A DNA stretch of 64,000 bases, from positions 62,001 through 126,000 of the forward strand of contig PHDN01000005.1 in assembly GCA_002840975.1 (NCBI GenBank), in the 5' to 3' direction. The notes beneath the pieces are model-generated. The model had not been told where the DNA came from and made no database searches. It worked only from the letters and a program-made list of their open reading frames with translations. Shown piece after piece: positions 9,899-18,628 of the stretch; position 1 is the stretch's first letter; every line of letters starts with the position of its first letter. A program made the translations under genes and the position numbers. The DNA comes from Bacteroidetes bacterium HGW-Bacteroidetes-16 (GTDB lineage: Bacteria > Bacteroidota > Bacteroidia > Bacteroidales > F082).

Positions 9899-9929
9899 TT
9901 GTCCGGCCCTTATATATTGATTAACTTTG
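9899..9929 (+). promoter_or_regulatory. Bacteroidetes-type promoter of the amylase gene
   Basis: TTG at 9899-9901, a 20-base spacer and a perfect TAACTTTG at 9922-9929 match the Bacteroidetes consensus. The start codon is at 9951, giving a leader of about 15 bases. Confidence 0.7.
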
Positions 9930-9950
9930 TGACCCATCAATTAAACGATC

Positions 9951-12737
9951 ATGAATAAAGTTTTCCTAGCCCTTTTCCTTATTGTTGCCGGACTTTCCGG
10001 TTCCTATGCCCAATTAATAACTTCTGATCCGGCCTTTCCAACTGACGAGGATCAGGTGACGATCGTGTTCAATGCCCAGCTTGGTAACGGAGGTCTGGCT
10101 GGAACTACCGATGATGTTTATGCACATACCGGTGTAATAACCAACAACAGTTCTTCACCTTCCGACTGGAAATATGTAAAAGCCAGTTGGACAACCAACC
10201 TCCCGGAATGTAAACTGTCGCCTGTTGGGGACGATCTCTGGCAATTGATTATTGGACCATCCATTCGTGATTATTATGGAGTACCCGCAAACGAAACTAT
10301 TTTGAAACTGGCTTTCGTGTTTAGAAATTCTGATGGGTCGGCAACCGGGAAAACAGAGGATGGAGGCGATATTTTTTATGATGTCAGTATTGGAGGCATC
10401 AATGTATTGATTACTATGCCTTCTAACCGACCGTCAGTAGTTCAGTTAAACGATCAGGTTGAGATATCAGGAAATAGCAGTGAGGCTGATTCCACCATTG
10501 TTTACCTGGATAACGTAAGAATTTATACAGGTACCGGAACCAGCTTTTTTACGGCTTTTGTTGCCGATAGCTATGGAAAACACTGGATAAAGGCAGTTGC
10601 TAAAAGTGCAGCCAATATGGCTACCGACAGTTTATATGTATATGTACGAAAGCCTGCGGTTATTGAAGACCGTCCGACTGGAATAATTGATGGCATTAAT
10701 TATGTGGATGAGACCACGGTTATACTAAGTCTTTATGCTCCCGAAAAAGAATACATTTTCGCCATTGGCGATTTTAGCGATTGGGAACTGGAAGAAACCA
10801 ACGAAATGAAAATAACGTCTGACGGAAAGCACTTTTGGACAGAACTAAATGACCTGGAAGTAGGTAGACCTTATATTTTTCAATACCTGATTGATGGAAA
10901 TATCCGCGTTGGCGATATCTACGCCGATCAGGTAAGCGATCCCTGGAACGATCATTACATTACGAATGCTACTTATCCAAACCTGATTGATTACCCTACC
11001 GGAAAAACATCCGGTATTGCTACCGTTTTTCAAACAGATCAGCAGCCCTATCCATGGCAGGTCGAAACTTTTACCACTCCTGATCCTGAAAAACTGGTTG
11101 TTTACGAGTTGCTTGTCCGTGACTTTACAACCGCCCGTACATTCAAAAGTGTAATGGATACGCTTGACTATCTGGCTCACCTTGGTATTAATGCTCTTGA
11201 GCTGATGCCCGTGAGCGAATTTGAAGGAAACAACAGCTGGGGCTACAATCCTAACTACTATTTTGCCGTGGATAAATACTATGGTCCAAAGGATGTTTTA
11301 AAAGCACTCATTGATGAATGTCACAAAAGGGGCATCGCTGTATTGATGGATATGGTGCTGAATCATGCTTATGGAACCTGTCCGTTGGCCATGATGTACT
11401 GGGATGGTGAAAACAACCGCCCTGCTGCCAACAATCCCTGGTTTAATGTTACATCACCCAATCCGACCTACAGTTGGGGAAGCGATTTCAACCATGAGAG
11501 CCAGGCGACTAAAGATTTTGTCGATCGCGTAAACAAATACTGGATAGAAGAATACAAAATAGATGGATTCCGCTTCGATTTTACCAAAGGATTTACCAAT
11601 AAACCCGGGGAAGGCTGGGATTACGATCAGTCGCGAATCAATATTCTGCAGCGCATGGCCGGTCAGATTTGGAATGTCAAGGACGATGCACTGGTCATTT
11701 TTGAGCATCTAACAGCCAATTCTGAAGAAAAAGTACTGGCCGACAATGGCATTCTTTTGTGGGGAAATATGAATCGGGCATATACTCAGGCAGATATGGG
11801 CTATGGAAGCGAAAGCGATGTGTCCTGGATCTCCTATAAAAATCGTGGGTGGAGTGAACCCCATGTGGTAGGCTATATGGAAAGCCATGATGAAGAACGC
11901 ATGATGTACAAAAACTTAACCTATGGCAACCAAAGTGGGAATTATTCGGTAAAAGACCCAGCCACAGGACTCAGCCGGGTTGAAGCGGCTGCAGCCTTTT
12001 TTATCCCCGTTCCCGGCCCTAAAATGATATGGCAATTTGGTGAATTGGGTTATGACTATTCGATTAATACCTGCGAAAACGGTACCATCAGCAACGATTG
12101 CCGTCTGAGTCCCAAACCCGTAAAATGGTCGTATTATCAAGACGCAAACAGAAAAAGGATTTATAATGTATTCAAAGCCTTAATCGATATTAAAAAAAAT
12201 GAACCCGCTTTTAGCACAACCGATTTTTCGCTGGCTGGAGGAAATTCTTTATTAAAAACCATTCATCTTAACCATTCTTCCATGAATGTTACCATCATTG
12301 GGAATTTTGATGTATCGACAGGCTCTGTGAATCCTGCCTTCCAGCAAGCAGGTATTTGGTACGATTTCTTCAGCAACGACTCCATTGATGTTTCTGATGT
12401 AAACGAAACAATCCTTCTTCAACCAGGTGAATACCATCTATATACAACAAAAAAACTCAACCAGGGCACCTACCTGGATATTGATGAATCATTGATGGGG
12501 GGAAACACTTTGATGTTATACCCAAATCCAACTAACGATGTGCTCTACATAAACACAACCGGCAAAATGATAAAACTTGAGTTGTATGATGTGGTTGGGC
12601 AATTAGTGAAAAGGGTACAGGTCGATCGTGCATCAGAAACGGTCCTCAATACTCAACCATATAAAGGCGGATTGTATGTGATACGTGCCCGGATGGAAGA
12701 TGGTAAAACAGTTATAAGCAGGTTTATTAAAAGATAG
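9951..12737 (+). CDS. secreted GH13 alpha-amylase with T9SS sorting domain
   Basis: A 928-residue glycoside hydrolase of family GH13 acting on alpha-1,4-glucans outside the cell. The signal peptide ends at SYAQ (about residue 21). N-terminal beta-sandwich domains include an E-set/CBM48-like one (FAIGDFSDWELEE, about 255-340). The TIM-barrel catalytic domain starts near residue 381 (LVVYELLVRDFT). Conserved regions are visible: DMVLNH at 467-472, GFRFDF with nucleophile Asp543, acid/base Glu585 in IFEHL, and transition-state Asp647 in MESHDEER. The triad is complete, so it should be active. The C-terminus (LYPNPTNDVLYIN from about 856) is a T9SS sorting domain. It is the enzyme of the SusC/SusD locus; exact linkage preference is not readable. 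Confidence 0.93.
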   Translation: MNKVFLALFLIVAGLSGSYAQLITSDPAFPTDEDQVTIVFNAQLGNGGLAGTTDDVYAHTGVITNNSSSPSDWKYVKASWTTNLPECKLSPVGDDLWQLIIGPSIRDYYGVPANETILKLAFVFRNSDGSATGKTEDGGDIFYDVSIGGINVLITMPSNRPSVVQLNDQVEISGNSSEADSTIVYLDNVRIYTGTGTSFFTAFVADSYGKHWIKAVAKSAANMATDSLYVYVRKPAVIEDRPTGIIDGINYVDETTVILSLYAPEKEYIFAIGDFSDWELEETNEMKITSDGKHFWTELNDLEVGRPYIFQYLIDGNIRVGDIYADQVSDPWNDHYITNATYPNLIDYPTGKTSGIATVFQTDQQPYPWQVETFTTPDPEKLVVYELLVRDFTTARTFKSVMDTLDYLAHLGINALELMPVSEFEGNNSWGYNPNYYFAVDKYYGPKDVLKALIDECHKRGIAVLMDMVLNHAYGTCPLAMMYWDGENNRPAANNPWFNVTSPNPTYSWGSDFNHESQATKDFVDRVNKYWIEEYKIDGFRFDFTKGFTNKPGEGWDYDQSRINILQRMAGQIWNVKDDALVIFEHLTANSEEKVLADNGILLWGNMNRAYTQADMGYGSESDVSWISYKNRGWSEPHVVGYMESHDEERMMYKNLTYGNQSGNYSVKDPATGLSRVEAAAAFFIPVPGPKMIWQFGELGYDYSINTCENGTISNDCRLSPKPVKWSYYQDANRKRIYNVFKALIDIKKNEPAFSTTDFSLAGGNSLLKTIHLNHSSMNVTIIGNFDVSTGSVNPAFQQAGIWYDFFSNDSIDVSDVNETILLQPGEYHLYTTKKLNQGTYLDIDESLMGGNTLMLYPNPTNDVLYINTTGKMIKLELYDVVGQLVKRVQVDRASETVLNTQPYKGGLYVIRARMEDGKTVISRFIKR

Positions 12738-12748
12738 CACTTGCATTT

Positions 12749-12760
12749 GCAATCGTTTTA
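12749..12760. promoter_or_regulatory. third LacI-operator-like core, downstream of the amylase
   Basis: GCAATCGTTTTA matches the GCAATCGTTTGC site at 9823 in ten of twelve positions. It lies 11 bases after the amylase stop codon, where no regulated start is obvious, so it may be chance or an auxiliary looping site. Confidence 0.25.
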
Positions 12761-12926
12761 AAACAGACCACCCAGGTTGTACAGGATGTTTTTTACAGGA
12801 TGTCATCTAAATTTGTGCTTGTAAATCAGGATTATCGATCAATTTGAGCGTATCTTAGTCCTGTTAAAATTTAACTTAGAAAAAGTTCATAACAAGATAG
12901 CTGTAATTGTTCATTTTTTTTGGAAG

Positions 12927-12960
12927 CTCATCCCATCCTGTGGGTTGGGCTTTTTTTTTG
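12927..12960 (+). terminator. terminator-like hairpin before the ATP-cone nuclease gene
   Basis: GCTCATCCCA and TGGGTTGGGC form a stem with one mismatch and a 5-base loop, followed by nine T. It lies 190 bases beyond the amylase stop. A TACCTTTA element immediately follows and may be the promoter of the gene at 12996, although no -33 element has the right spacing. Confidence 0.6.
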
Positions 12961-12995
12961 TACCTTTACGCGGCGAACCTTGTTAAGGAATAGAT

Positions 12996-13829
12996 ATGAA
13001 AAAGATAACAAAACGCAATGGTGAAAAAGATGAGTTTGACGTTCACAAGTTGCGAAAATCATTGCTTAGGTCGGGAGCAGGCGAAAATGAAATTGACTCG
13101 GTGGTTGATTATATTACAGGACAGGTAACAGAAGGCATGAGCACGCATATGTTATACAAGCTCGCATATGCCCAGTTACGTAAGAAATCGCCCAAAGCTG
13201 CAGGCAGGTATCGATTAAAAAAAGCCATCATTGACTTAGGGCCAACAGGATATCCATTTGAACAGTTGGTAGGGGAATTGCTGAACGATCAAGGTTATCG
13301 CACCCGGGTGGGAATCATTTCGCAAGGTAAATGTGTAGAGCATGAATTGGATGTAGTAGCCGATAAACCGGGTGTACGAGTGATGGTTGAATGCAAATTT
13401 CATAACGACATACGTCGAAAAAGTGATGTGAAAGTATCGCTTTATATACACTCCAGGTTCCTGGATATGAAGAGTGCCTGGGAAAAAGAAGCCAATGGGG
13501 AGAATACTAAGTATGAAGGTTGGATTGTGACCAATACCCGTTTTACAGAGGATGCCCTACAATATGGTATCTGTTCAGGTTTAAGGTTGATTTCATGGGA
13601 TTATCCTGCCGGAGACAGCCTCCGCGATATGATTGACCGTGTTGGTTATTATCCGATAACAGCACTGCAATCGTTAACCAATGCCGAAAAACTTTATTTA
13701 CTCGAAAACAATGTCGTGTTGTGTAAAACACTAATGAAAAGTAGCGATGTGTTGCGAAAATTGGGGAAATCAGAGAAACAAATTGAAAAAATCCTAAACG
13801 AATCGCTCCTGATTACCGGGGAAAGCTAA
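12996..13829 (+). CDS. ATP-cone domain fused to an Mrr-like PD-(D/E)XK nuclease domain
   Basis: A 277-residue protein of two parts. Residues 1 to about 90 form an ATP-cone (KKITKRNGEKDEFDVHKLRKSL), the nucleotide-sensing domain known from ribonucleotide reductases and NrdR. The second part, from about residue 85, has the Mrr/Holliday-junction-resolvase-like nuclease pattern: GYPFEQLVGELL, then Asp119 (HELDVV) and Glu132-x-Lys134 (VECK), the PD-(D/E)XK catalytic set. A Q/H-rich C-terminal tail is absent. Such fusions occur in Bacteroidetes, but their role is not known to me; nucleotide-gated DNA cleavage or repair is inference. It has no partner methylase here. It ends exactly one base before the stop codon of the convergent receiver gene. 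Confidence 0.75.
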   Translation: MKKITKRNGEKDEFDVHKLRKSLLRSGAGENEIDSVVDYITGQVTEGMSTHMLYKLAYAQLRKKSPKAAGRYRLKKAIIDLGPTGYPFEQLVGELLNDQGYRTRVGIISQGKCVEHELDVVADKPGVRVMVECKFHNDIRRKSDVKVSLYIHSRFLDMKSAWEKEANGENTKYEGWIVTNTRFTEDALQYGICSGLRLISWDYPAGDSLRDMIDRVGYYPITALQSLTNAEKLYLLENNVVLCKTLMKSSDVLRKLGKSEKQIEKILNESLLITGES

Positions 13830-14222
13830 TTATTTAGTGAGGTGTTTATTAAGGGTTCCCAATAGATGATCAAGCATGATCGGTTTGGTTATAAAATCGC
13901 TTGCCCCCAGGTCAAAACAGGTCGCTTCCTCACCCGAGAGGACATAGGCTGTTTGTACAATGATCGAGACCTCTTTATTTTTTTCTCTTATGACCTTGAG
14001 TACTTCGAAACCACTGATTCCAGGCAAGTTTAAATCAAGAAGAATGGCATCAATGTTGGGATTTTCATCCGCTTTTTTCAGAGCCTCATCACCATTTACT
14101 GCCCACAAAAGGGTTGCATTTGTGCGGCTGAGCGCCGCGTTGTAAAAGCGGTTGCTGGTCTCTGTGTCTTCGACAATTAAAATTACTTTCCCTGAAAAAT
14201 CATATGTACTTTTTGTAATCAT
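13830..14222 (-). CDS. stand-alone response regulator receiver protein
   Basis: A 130-residue CheY-like receiver with no output domain. The acidic pair Glu18-Asp19, phospho-acceptor Asp63 (LLDLNLPG), Thr91 and Lys113 (FITKPI) are all present, so it should be phosphorylated by a histidine kinase. No kinase is encoded nearby, so it is an orphan. Its stop codon abuts the stop of the ATP-cone nuclease with no intergenic bases, so the two transcripts must overlap at their 3' ends. Confidence 0.9.
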   Translation of the reverse strand: MITKSTYDFSGKVILIVEDTETSNRFYNAALSRTNATLLWAVNGDEALKKADENPNIDAILLDLNLPGISGFEVLKVIREKNKEVSIIVQTAYVLSGEEATCFDLGASDFITKPIMLDHLLGTLNKHLTK

Positions 14223-14313
14223 GTCTGAATTGGATAAAATAAAGGATTCAAAATTAGCATCATTTTTCGTATATTCATATTATTTCTAACATTTCCTTAC
14301 ATAATATTCGAAA

Positions 14314-15432
14314 TTATTGTTGACGGTAGTTACGATTGGTAATTTTAGCTCTGGTATTGAGCAATATAGCTGTTGAATCTCGTTTTAATTTTCCGTTTTC
14401 AGATCTGACAAAATGTTCCAGGAAATGAATTTCACGCGGTATCTCAGGTTTTGAAACCAAGCCTTCTATTATTTTCCAAAGCTCACAAATTTTTGGAAGC
14501 AGCTCACCGGAGTTCTCCAGGCATAAAACAGCCTTTTCGCCTAAATGAATATCTGGCAACCCTGTGATAAAAAACGGGCAGGGAAGATGACCCTCCAACT
14601 TCTTTTCTAACAGCACCGGATTGATTTTAATGCTTCCACTGTTGATGATAAAATCAGTACGCCCATCAATCGAAAAAGTACCATCTGCAAATAGCGTGAC
14701 CAAATCGTTGGTATAAAGGTTTGTTATACCGATGTCCTGGTATTCAACAACCAGATTTCCTGTTTTGTTTTTCTCTATTTTCACACCTGGCAGCGCCGAA
14801 AAGGTTGGAGAGGCTTCATTCCCATTTACTTTTCTTAGCGCTATGTGGCTAATGGTCTCGGTCATGCCATAAGTATGCCACAGACACACATGTGTTAGTT
14901 GCCTGAGTGAGTCCTCAAGCATCTTTGGAAGTGCTCCACCGCCAATCAACACAGAGCGAATCGTTTTATCAATCAAACTCAGTCCGTCTTTTTTCTCCAC
15001 CAGATTGGATAATTGAAGAGGAACCATGGCCGCGAGTGCTATTTTATTCACACCCGGAAAGGTTGGAAGTGACTCAGGCTTTGAAATCCATAAATCCAAT
15101 CCTCCAACCAAGGCCCGTACAATCATCATTTTGCCTGCAATATAATTTGCCGAAAGGCAAAGCCAGGCAAGTCCTCCCGGCTGAATATCCAAGAATTTTA
15201 ATGTCGCTTTTGCACTGATGACAGCATGTTTTTTTTCAATGGAAATAAGTTTAGGCTCTCCGGTTGACCCTGAGGTTTTAACAGTAATGAAGTCAGATGA
15301 ATTGTGCCATTCCGTGAAAAAGCCAAATATCGGTTGTCTCCAGTCCTCAAAATCATTGACATCCAAATGTATACGGCAAAAGGAAATAAAGTGAGTCAGA
15401 TCAAATTCCTTATTTTCGAAATAGATGTTCAT
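14314..15432 (-). CDS. menE: o-succinylbenzoate-CoA ligase
   Basis: Activates o-succinylbenzoate with ATP and CoA in menaquinone synthesis. I place the start at the ATG at 15432 (372 residues), because the longer frame would overlap menC by over 100 bases, while this start leaves a 4-base gap. AMP-forming signatures are visible: the P-loop TSGSTGEPK, the A5 motif HTYGMTETISH, DGRTDFIINSGSIKINP, and the C-terminal lysine region SENGKLKRD. It is the last gene of the menaquinone run. It is shorter than E. coli MenE but typical for Bacteroidetes. Confidence 0.88.
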   Translation of the reverse strand: MNIYFENKEFDLTHFISFCRIHLDVNDFEDWRQPIFGFFTEWHNSSDFITVKTSGSTGEPKLISIEKKHAVISAKATLKFLDIQPGGLAWLCLSANYIAGKMMIVRALVGGLDLWISKPESLPTFPGVNKIALAAMVPLQLSNLVEKKDGLSLIDKTIRSVLIGGGALPKMLEDSLRQLTHVCLWHTYGMTETISHIALRKVNGNEASPTFSALPGVKIEKNKTGNLVVEYQDIGITNLYTNDLVTLFADGTFSIDGRTDFIINSGSIKINPVLLEKKLEGHLPCPFFITGLPDIHLGEKAVLCLENSGELLPKICELWKIIEGLVSKPEIPREIHFLEHFVRSENGKLKRDSTAILLNTRAKITNRNYRQQ

Positions 15433-15436
15433 GAAG

Positions 15437-16498
15437 TCAGGTTTTGAGAGAAAAGTTGCCAGGATTCCAGGAGCGCTCTGGTTGGTAATATAGTCTGCCC
15501 TGATCAGCATGGAGTGGGCAATCGACATTGTTACTAAACAATTGACCAGTGCCAAGCCCTTGGGGCATAGGGTTTTTCAACGTGTAAACCCATTGAGCGA
15601 TTGTGTTGAGCGCAATGTTCGATTCCAAAGCAGAAGTAACCCACCAATTTACATGGTTGCTTTCTGCGGTCTGTATAAAACCGTTGGCAACAGTTAATCC
15701 TCCTGTCAGGCTGGGCTTGATTATGATATATTTAGGCCTGATAAATTGAAGCATTCTTGACAATTCGTTGCTGCTTCGGATGCCAATCAATTCCTCGTCC
15801 AGCGCGATGGGGATGGGACTTTTTCGACATAATTCAGCCATCGCTTCCCACTGACGTTGCCGGATGGGTTGTTCGATGGAGTGAATATGGTAGTTGGCGA
15901 GTTGTTCCAGTTTTTGAATTGCGCCGTCAGGTTCAAAGGCTCCGTTGGCATCTAACCTGAGCTCAAGGTCTTCGGGTGGAAATTCTTGCCGGATGAATTG
16001 AATGAGTTTCAATTCGTCGTCAAACGCGATCGCTCCGATTTTCATTTTAAGGCAACGAAACCCGGCATCAATTTTTATCCTGATCCTATTTAGCATCTCA
16101 TGGTATTTTCCCATCCAAATGAGCCCATTGATAGGAATAGAATCTTCCCCATTGGTAAATTTTGACGGGAAAAGAATTTTTTGACCTCCTGTTTTTAAAT
16201 CGAGTCTGGCGGTCTCAAGCCCAAAACGAATGGCAGGAAAATCGATCAGACTATGTTGGATACGTTCATCCAGGTTGTTGATTTGGCAGCAGACCTCTTT
16301 TAATTTGGGCTCAAAGTCTGAAATTCTGTCGGGGCTTAATCCCTGGATCAGGCTACACTCGCCCATTCCTATTACTTTGGGGGCATCATTGTCCCAAATT
16401 TCGATGAACCATGAATCCTTATATTTAAGTATGCCACGCGAGGTGCCTGCGTCAAATTTAAAATGTAAACGATAAGGAAAATAACGGGCTGAAAGCAT
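15437..16498 (-). CDS. menC: o-succinylbenzoate synthase
   Basis: A 353-residue enolase-superfamily enzyme that dehydrates SHCHC to o-succinylbenzoate. The KxK motif (CLKMKIGAI), the metal ligands in LRLDANGAF, IEQPI and ALDEEL, and the later KPSLTGG lysine are all visible, so it should be active. It lies between menA (43 bases) and menE (4 bases) on the same strand. Membership of the enolase superfamily alone would allow muconate-cycloisomerase-type activities, but the context settles it. Confidence 0.9.
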   Translation of the reverse strand: MLSARYFPYRLHFKFDAGTSRGILKYKDSWFIEIWDNDAPKVIGMGECSLIQGLSPDRISDFEPKLKEVCCQINNLDERIQHSLIDFPAIRFGLETARLDLKTGGQKILFPSKFTNGEDSIPINGLIWMGKYHEMLNRIRIKIDAGFRCLKMKIGAIAFDDELKLIQFIRQEFPPEDLELRLDANGAFEPDGAIQKLEQLANYHIHSIEQPIRQRQWEAMAELCRKSPIPIALDEELIGIRSSNELSRMLQFIRPKYIIIKPSLTGGLTVANGFIQTAESNHVNWWVTSALESNIALNTIAQWVYTLKNPMPQGLGTGQLFSNNVDCPLHADQGRLYYQPERSWNPGNFSLKT

Positions 16499-16541
16499 CC
16501 TTTTTTAGGTAAAAATACAAAAATATTGGTCTGGTACAAGA

Positions 16542-17456
16542 TCACAAAATAGTACCAATCCCAAATAAAATGGTAAAAGCCAGCGTGCTTAATGCCAACC
16601 TTTTCAGAAATGGATCCAGGTCGCGCTTATCGACCGTGTTTTTTATTTTTATTAAATCGGTGATAAAAAAAGGGATCATGACCAAATACATGAGTTGCCA
16701 GATTCCGTGGTAGTGAATCAGCGTAAACAGGAGGCTGGCGATCCATCCAAGCAAAATGAGCATGGCATGGTAATTAAAAGCCCCGATCGAACCCAGCCTG
16801 ACAGGAATGGTCATTTTACCAGAATCCCGGTCATTGTCCAAATCACGCATGTTGTTAAGGTTGAGCACCCCGGTGCTGAAAAATCCAATTGTACAGGCTG
16901 GTAGCCAAATGCTCCAGGGCAAGTGATGTGCATTTAGATAGAAAGTGCCCGTAACACCCAGTAATCCGAAAAAGAGAAAGACAAATACATCACCGAAGCC
17001 ACGGTAACCATAGGCATTGTTTCCGACCACATATTTGATGGCTGCCGCGATGGAGCCAATTCCCAACACCAAAAAAATGAGACCCGTGATCCATTGGTCG
17101 CCTAAACTCAGATAAATTAACAGCATGCCTGAAATCAAAGCCAGGACAACTGAAATAAGTATTCCCCGACGCATCTCTTTAGGGCTGATTTCACCACTCT
17201 GCACAGTCCTTACCGGTCCCAGCCGATGTTCGTTGTCGGTGCCTTTCACCGCATCGCCATAATCGTTGGCAAAATTGGAGAGAATCTGTAAAATCAGGGT
17301 GGTAAATAAGGACAGTGCTATGACACCAGGCTTATAGGAGGTGGATCCTATGGCAAGAAAACTACCCAGGATCACACTCGACAATGCCAATGGCAAGGTA
17401 CGCAACCGGGCTGCCCTAATCCATGAACTCACTTTGGTTGGTTTTGACTGTTTCAT
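16542..17456 (-). CDS. menA: 1,4-dihydroxy-2-naphthoate polyprenyltransferase
   Basis: A 304-residue integral membrane UbiA-superfamily prenyltransferase that attaches the isoprenoid chain to DHNA. Both Asp-rich prenyl-diphosphate motifs are present: NFANDYGDAVKGTDNEH near residue 60 and NNMRDLDNDRDSGKMT near residue 200. Several hydrophobic helices follow. It lies 7 bases after menB and is almost certainly co-transcribed with it. Confidence 0.93.
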   Translation of the reverse strand: MKQSKPTKVSSWIRAARLRTLPLALSSVILGSFLAIGSTSYKPGVIALSLFTTLILQILSNFANDYGDAVKGTDNEHRLGPVRTVQSGEISPKEMRRGILISVVLALISGMLLIYLSLGDQWITGLIFLVLGIGSIAAAIKYVVGNNAYGYRGFGDVFVFLFFGLLGVTGTFYLNAHHLPWSIWLPACTIGFFSTGVLNLNNMRDLDNDRDSGKMTIPVRLGSIGAFNYHAMLILLGWIASLLFTLIHYHGIWQLMYLVMIPFFITDLIKIKNTVDKRDLDPFLKRLALSTLAFTILFGIGTIL

Positions 17457-17463
17457 TCAGCGA

Positions 17464-18285
17464 TCAGGGAAATTTCGGGTATTGATGAAAATCAGGATCC
17501 CGTTTTTCGAGAAAGGCCTGTTTACCCTCCTGGGCTTCGTCGGTAAGATAGTATAGCAAGGTGGCGTTGCCGGCAAATTCCTGCAAACCAATCTGGCCAT
17601 CGAGTTCTGCATTCATGCCCAGTTTTATCATCCTAAGCGCCATCGGACTGCGTTGATGCATGATGAGGCACCACTCAACGGTCTCATGTTCCAGCTGATC
17701 GAGAGGAACTACTTTGTTTACTAACCCCATTTCGAGGGCCTCCATTGCTGTATACTGTTTATTTAAAAACCAGATTTCACGTGCTTTTTTCTGTCCTACA
17801 ATGCTTGCCAGATACGAAGATCCCAGGCCTGCATCAAAACTCCCTACTTTTGGACCGGTTTGTCCGAAGCGTGCATTTTCTGATGCGATGGTCATATCGC
17901 AAACCACATGCAGCACATGACCGCCACCAATGGCGAAACCATTTACCATGGCAATCACAGGTTTTGGCATAGAGCGGATTTTACGTTGGACATCCAACAC
18001 GTTTAGGCGGGGTATGCCATCCTTGCCAATGTAACCCCCTTTTCCTTTCACATTCTGGTCGCCGCCACTGCAAAAAGCCTTGTCGCCTTCACCGGTAAGT
18101 ATGATGGTATAAACATCCTGTTCTTCACGCACCATTTCGAGTGCAATAGCCATTTCAGTGGTGGTTGCGGGGGTAAAAGCGTTGTAAAAACGTGGTCGGT
18201 TGATGGTGATTTTGGCGATGTGATTCCAGTATTCGAGCTTTATTTCTTCGAATTCGTGCATTGATTTCCATTCACGTTGTGCCAT
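17464..18285 (-). CDS. menB: 1,4-dihydroxy-2-naphthoyl-CoA synthase
   Basis: A 273-residue crotonase-fold enzyme that cyclises o-succinylbenzoyl-CoA. The oxyanion-hole region [19 protein letters not shown] and the MenB-specific [20 protein letters not shown] stretch are present, the latter separating it from ordinary enoyl-CoA hydratases. The length matches the family. It begins a new block after a 343-base intergenic gap from menD and probably needs its own promoter or read-through. Confidence 0.95.
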   Translation of the reverse strand: MAQREWKSMHEFEEIKLEYWNHIAKITINRPRFYNAFTPATTTEMAIALEMVREEQDVYTIILTGEGDKAFCSGGDQNVKGKGGYIGKDGIPRLNVLDVQRKIRSMPKPVIAMVNGFAIGGGHVLHVVCDMTIASENARFGQTGPKVGSFDAGLGSSYLASIVGQKKAREIWFLNKQYTAMEALEMGLVNKVVPLDQLEHETVEWCLIMHQRSPMALRMIKLGMNAELDGQIGLQEFAGNATLLYYLTDEAQEGKQAFLEKRDPDFHQYPKFP

Positions 18286-18628
18286 GAGATTTTTAATTTT
18301 ATTCAGGGAACGAATATATAAAAAACAAGTGCATCACCGTCCGGTTCTTGTGCAAACCGTATTTTTGATTTTATGAATTTTAAAAACACTCTCATTCAAT
18401 GTAAATCAATCCAGAAAAGGCTAGAGAACCTGTTAATGCCATTCACAACACTCGTCTTTTTTGTCCTTTTGACCGTAGTAACGACTCCGGCAGGAGGAGT
18501 TACGTAGCGGAGGAATCTGACCTTCAACCAAATTCATGTCCATAGTAATGAGGCAACATCAGATTCCTCTGTTCGCTCCTGGCGTCCTCTCAATAGGTAT
18601 GACAAAAGGGGTGCTCTGTTTGTTAACG
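18286..18628. repeat. intergenic gap between menD and menB with REP-like palindromes
   Basis: No coding frame is credible here. The segment 18478-18595 holds one hairpin-like unit around GACTCCGGCAGGAGGAGTTACG (shown in part) and an 11-base inverted repeat GAGGAATCTGA (18510-18520) / TCAGATTCCTC (18559-18569), followed by a TATGACAAAAGG tail. This layout resembles short dispersed palindromes found between Bacteroidetes genes. It interrupts an otherwise tight menaquinone gene run. Confidence 0.5.
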
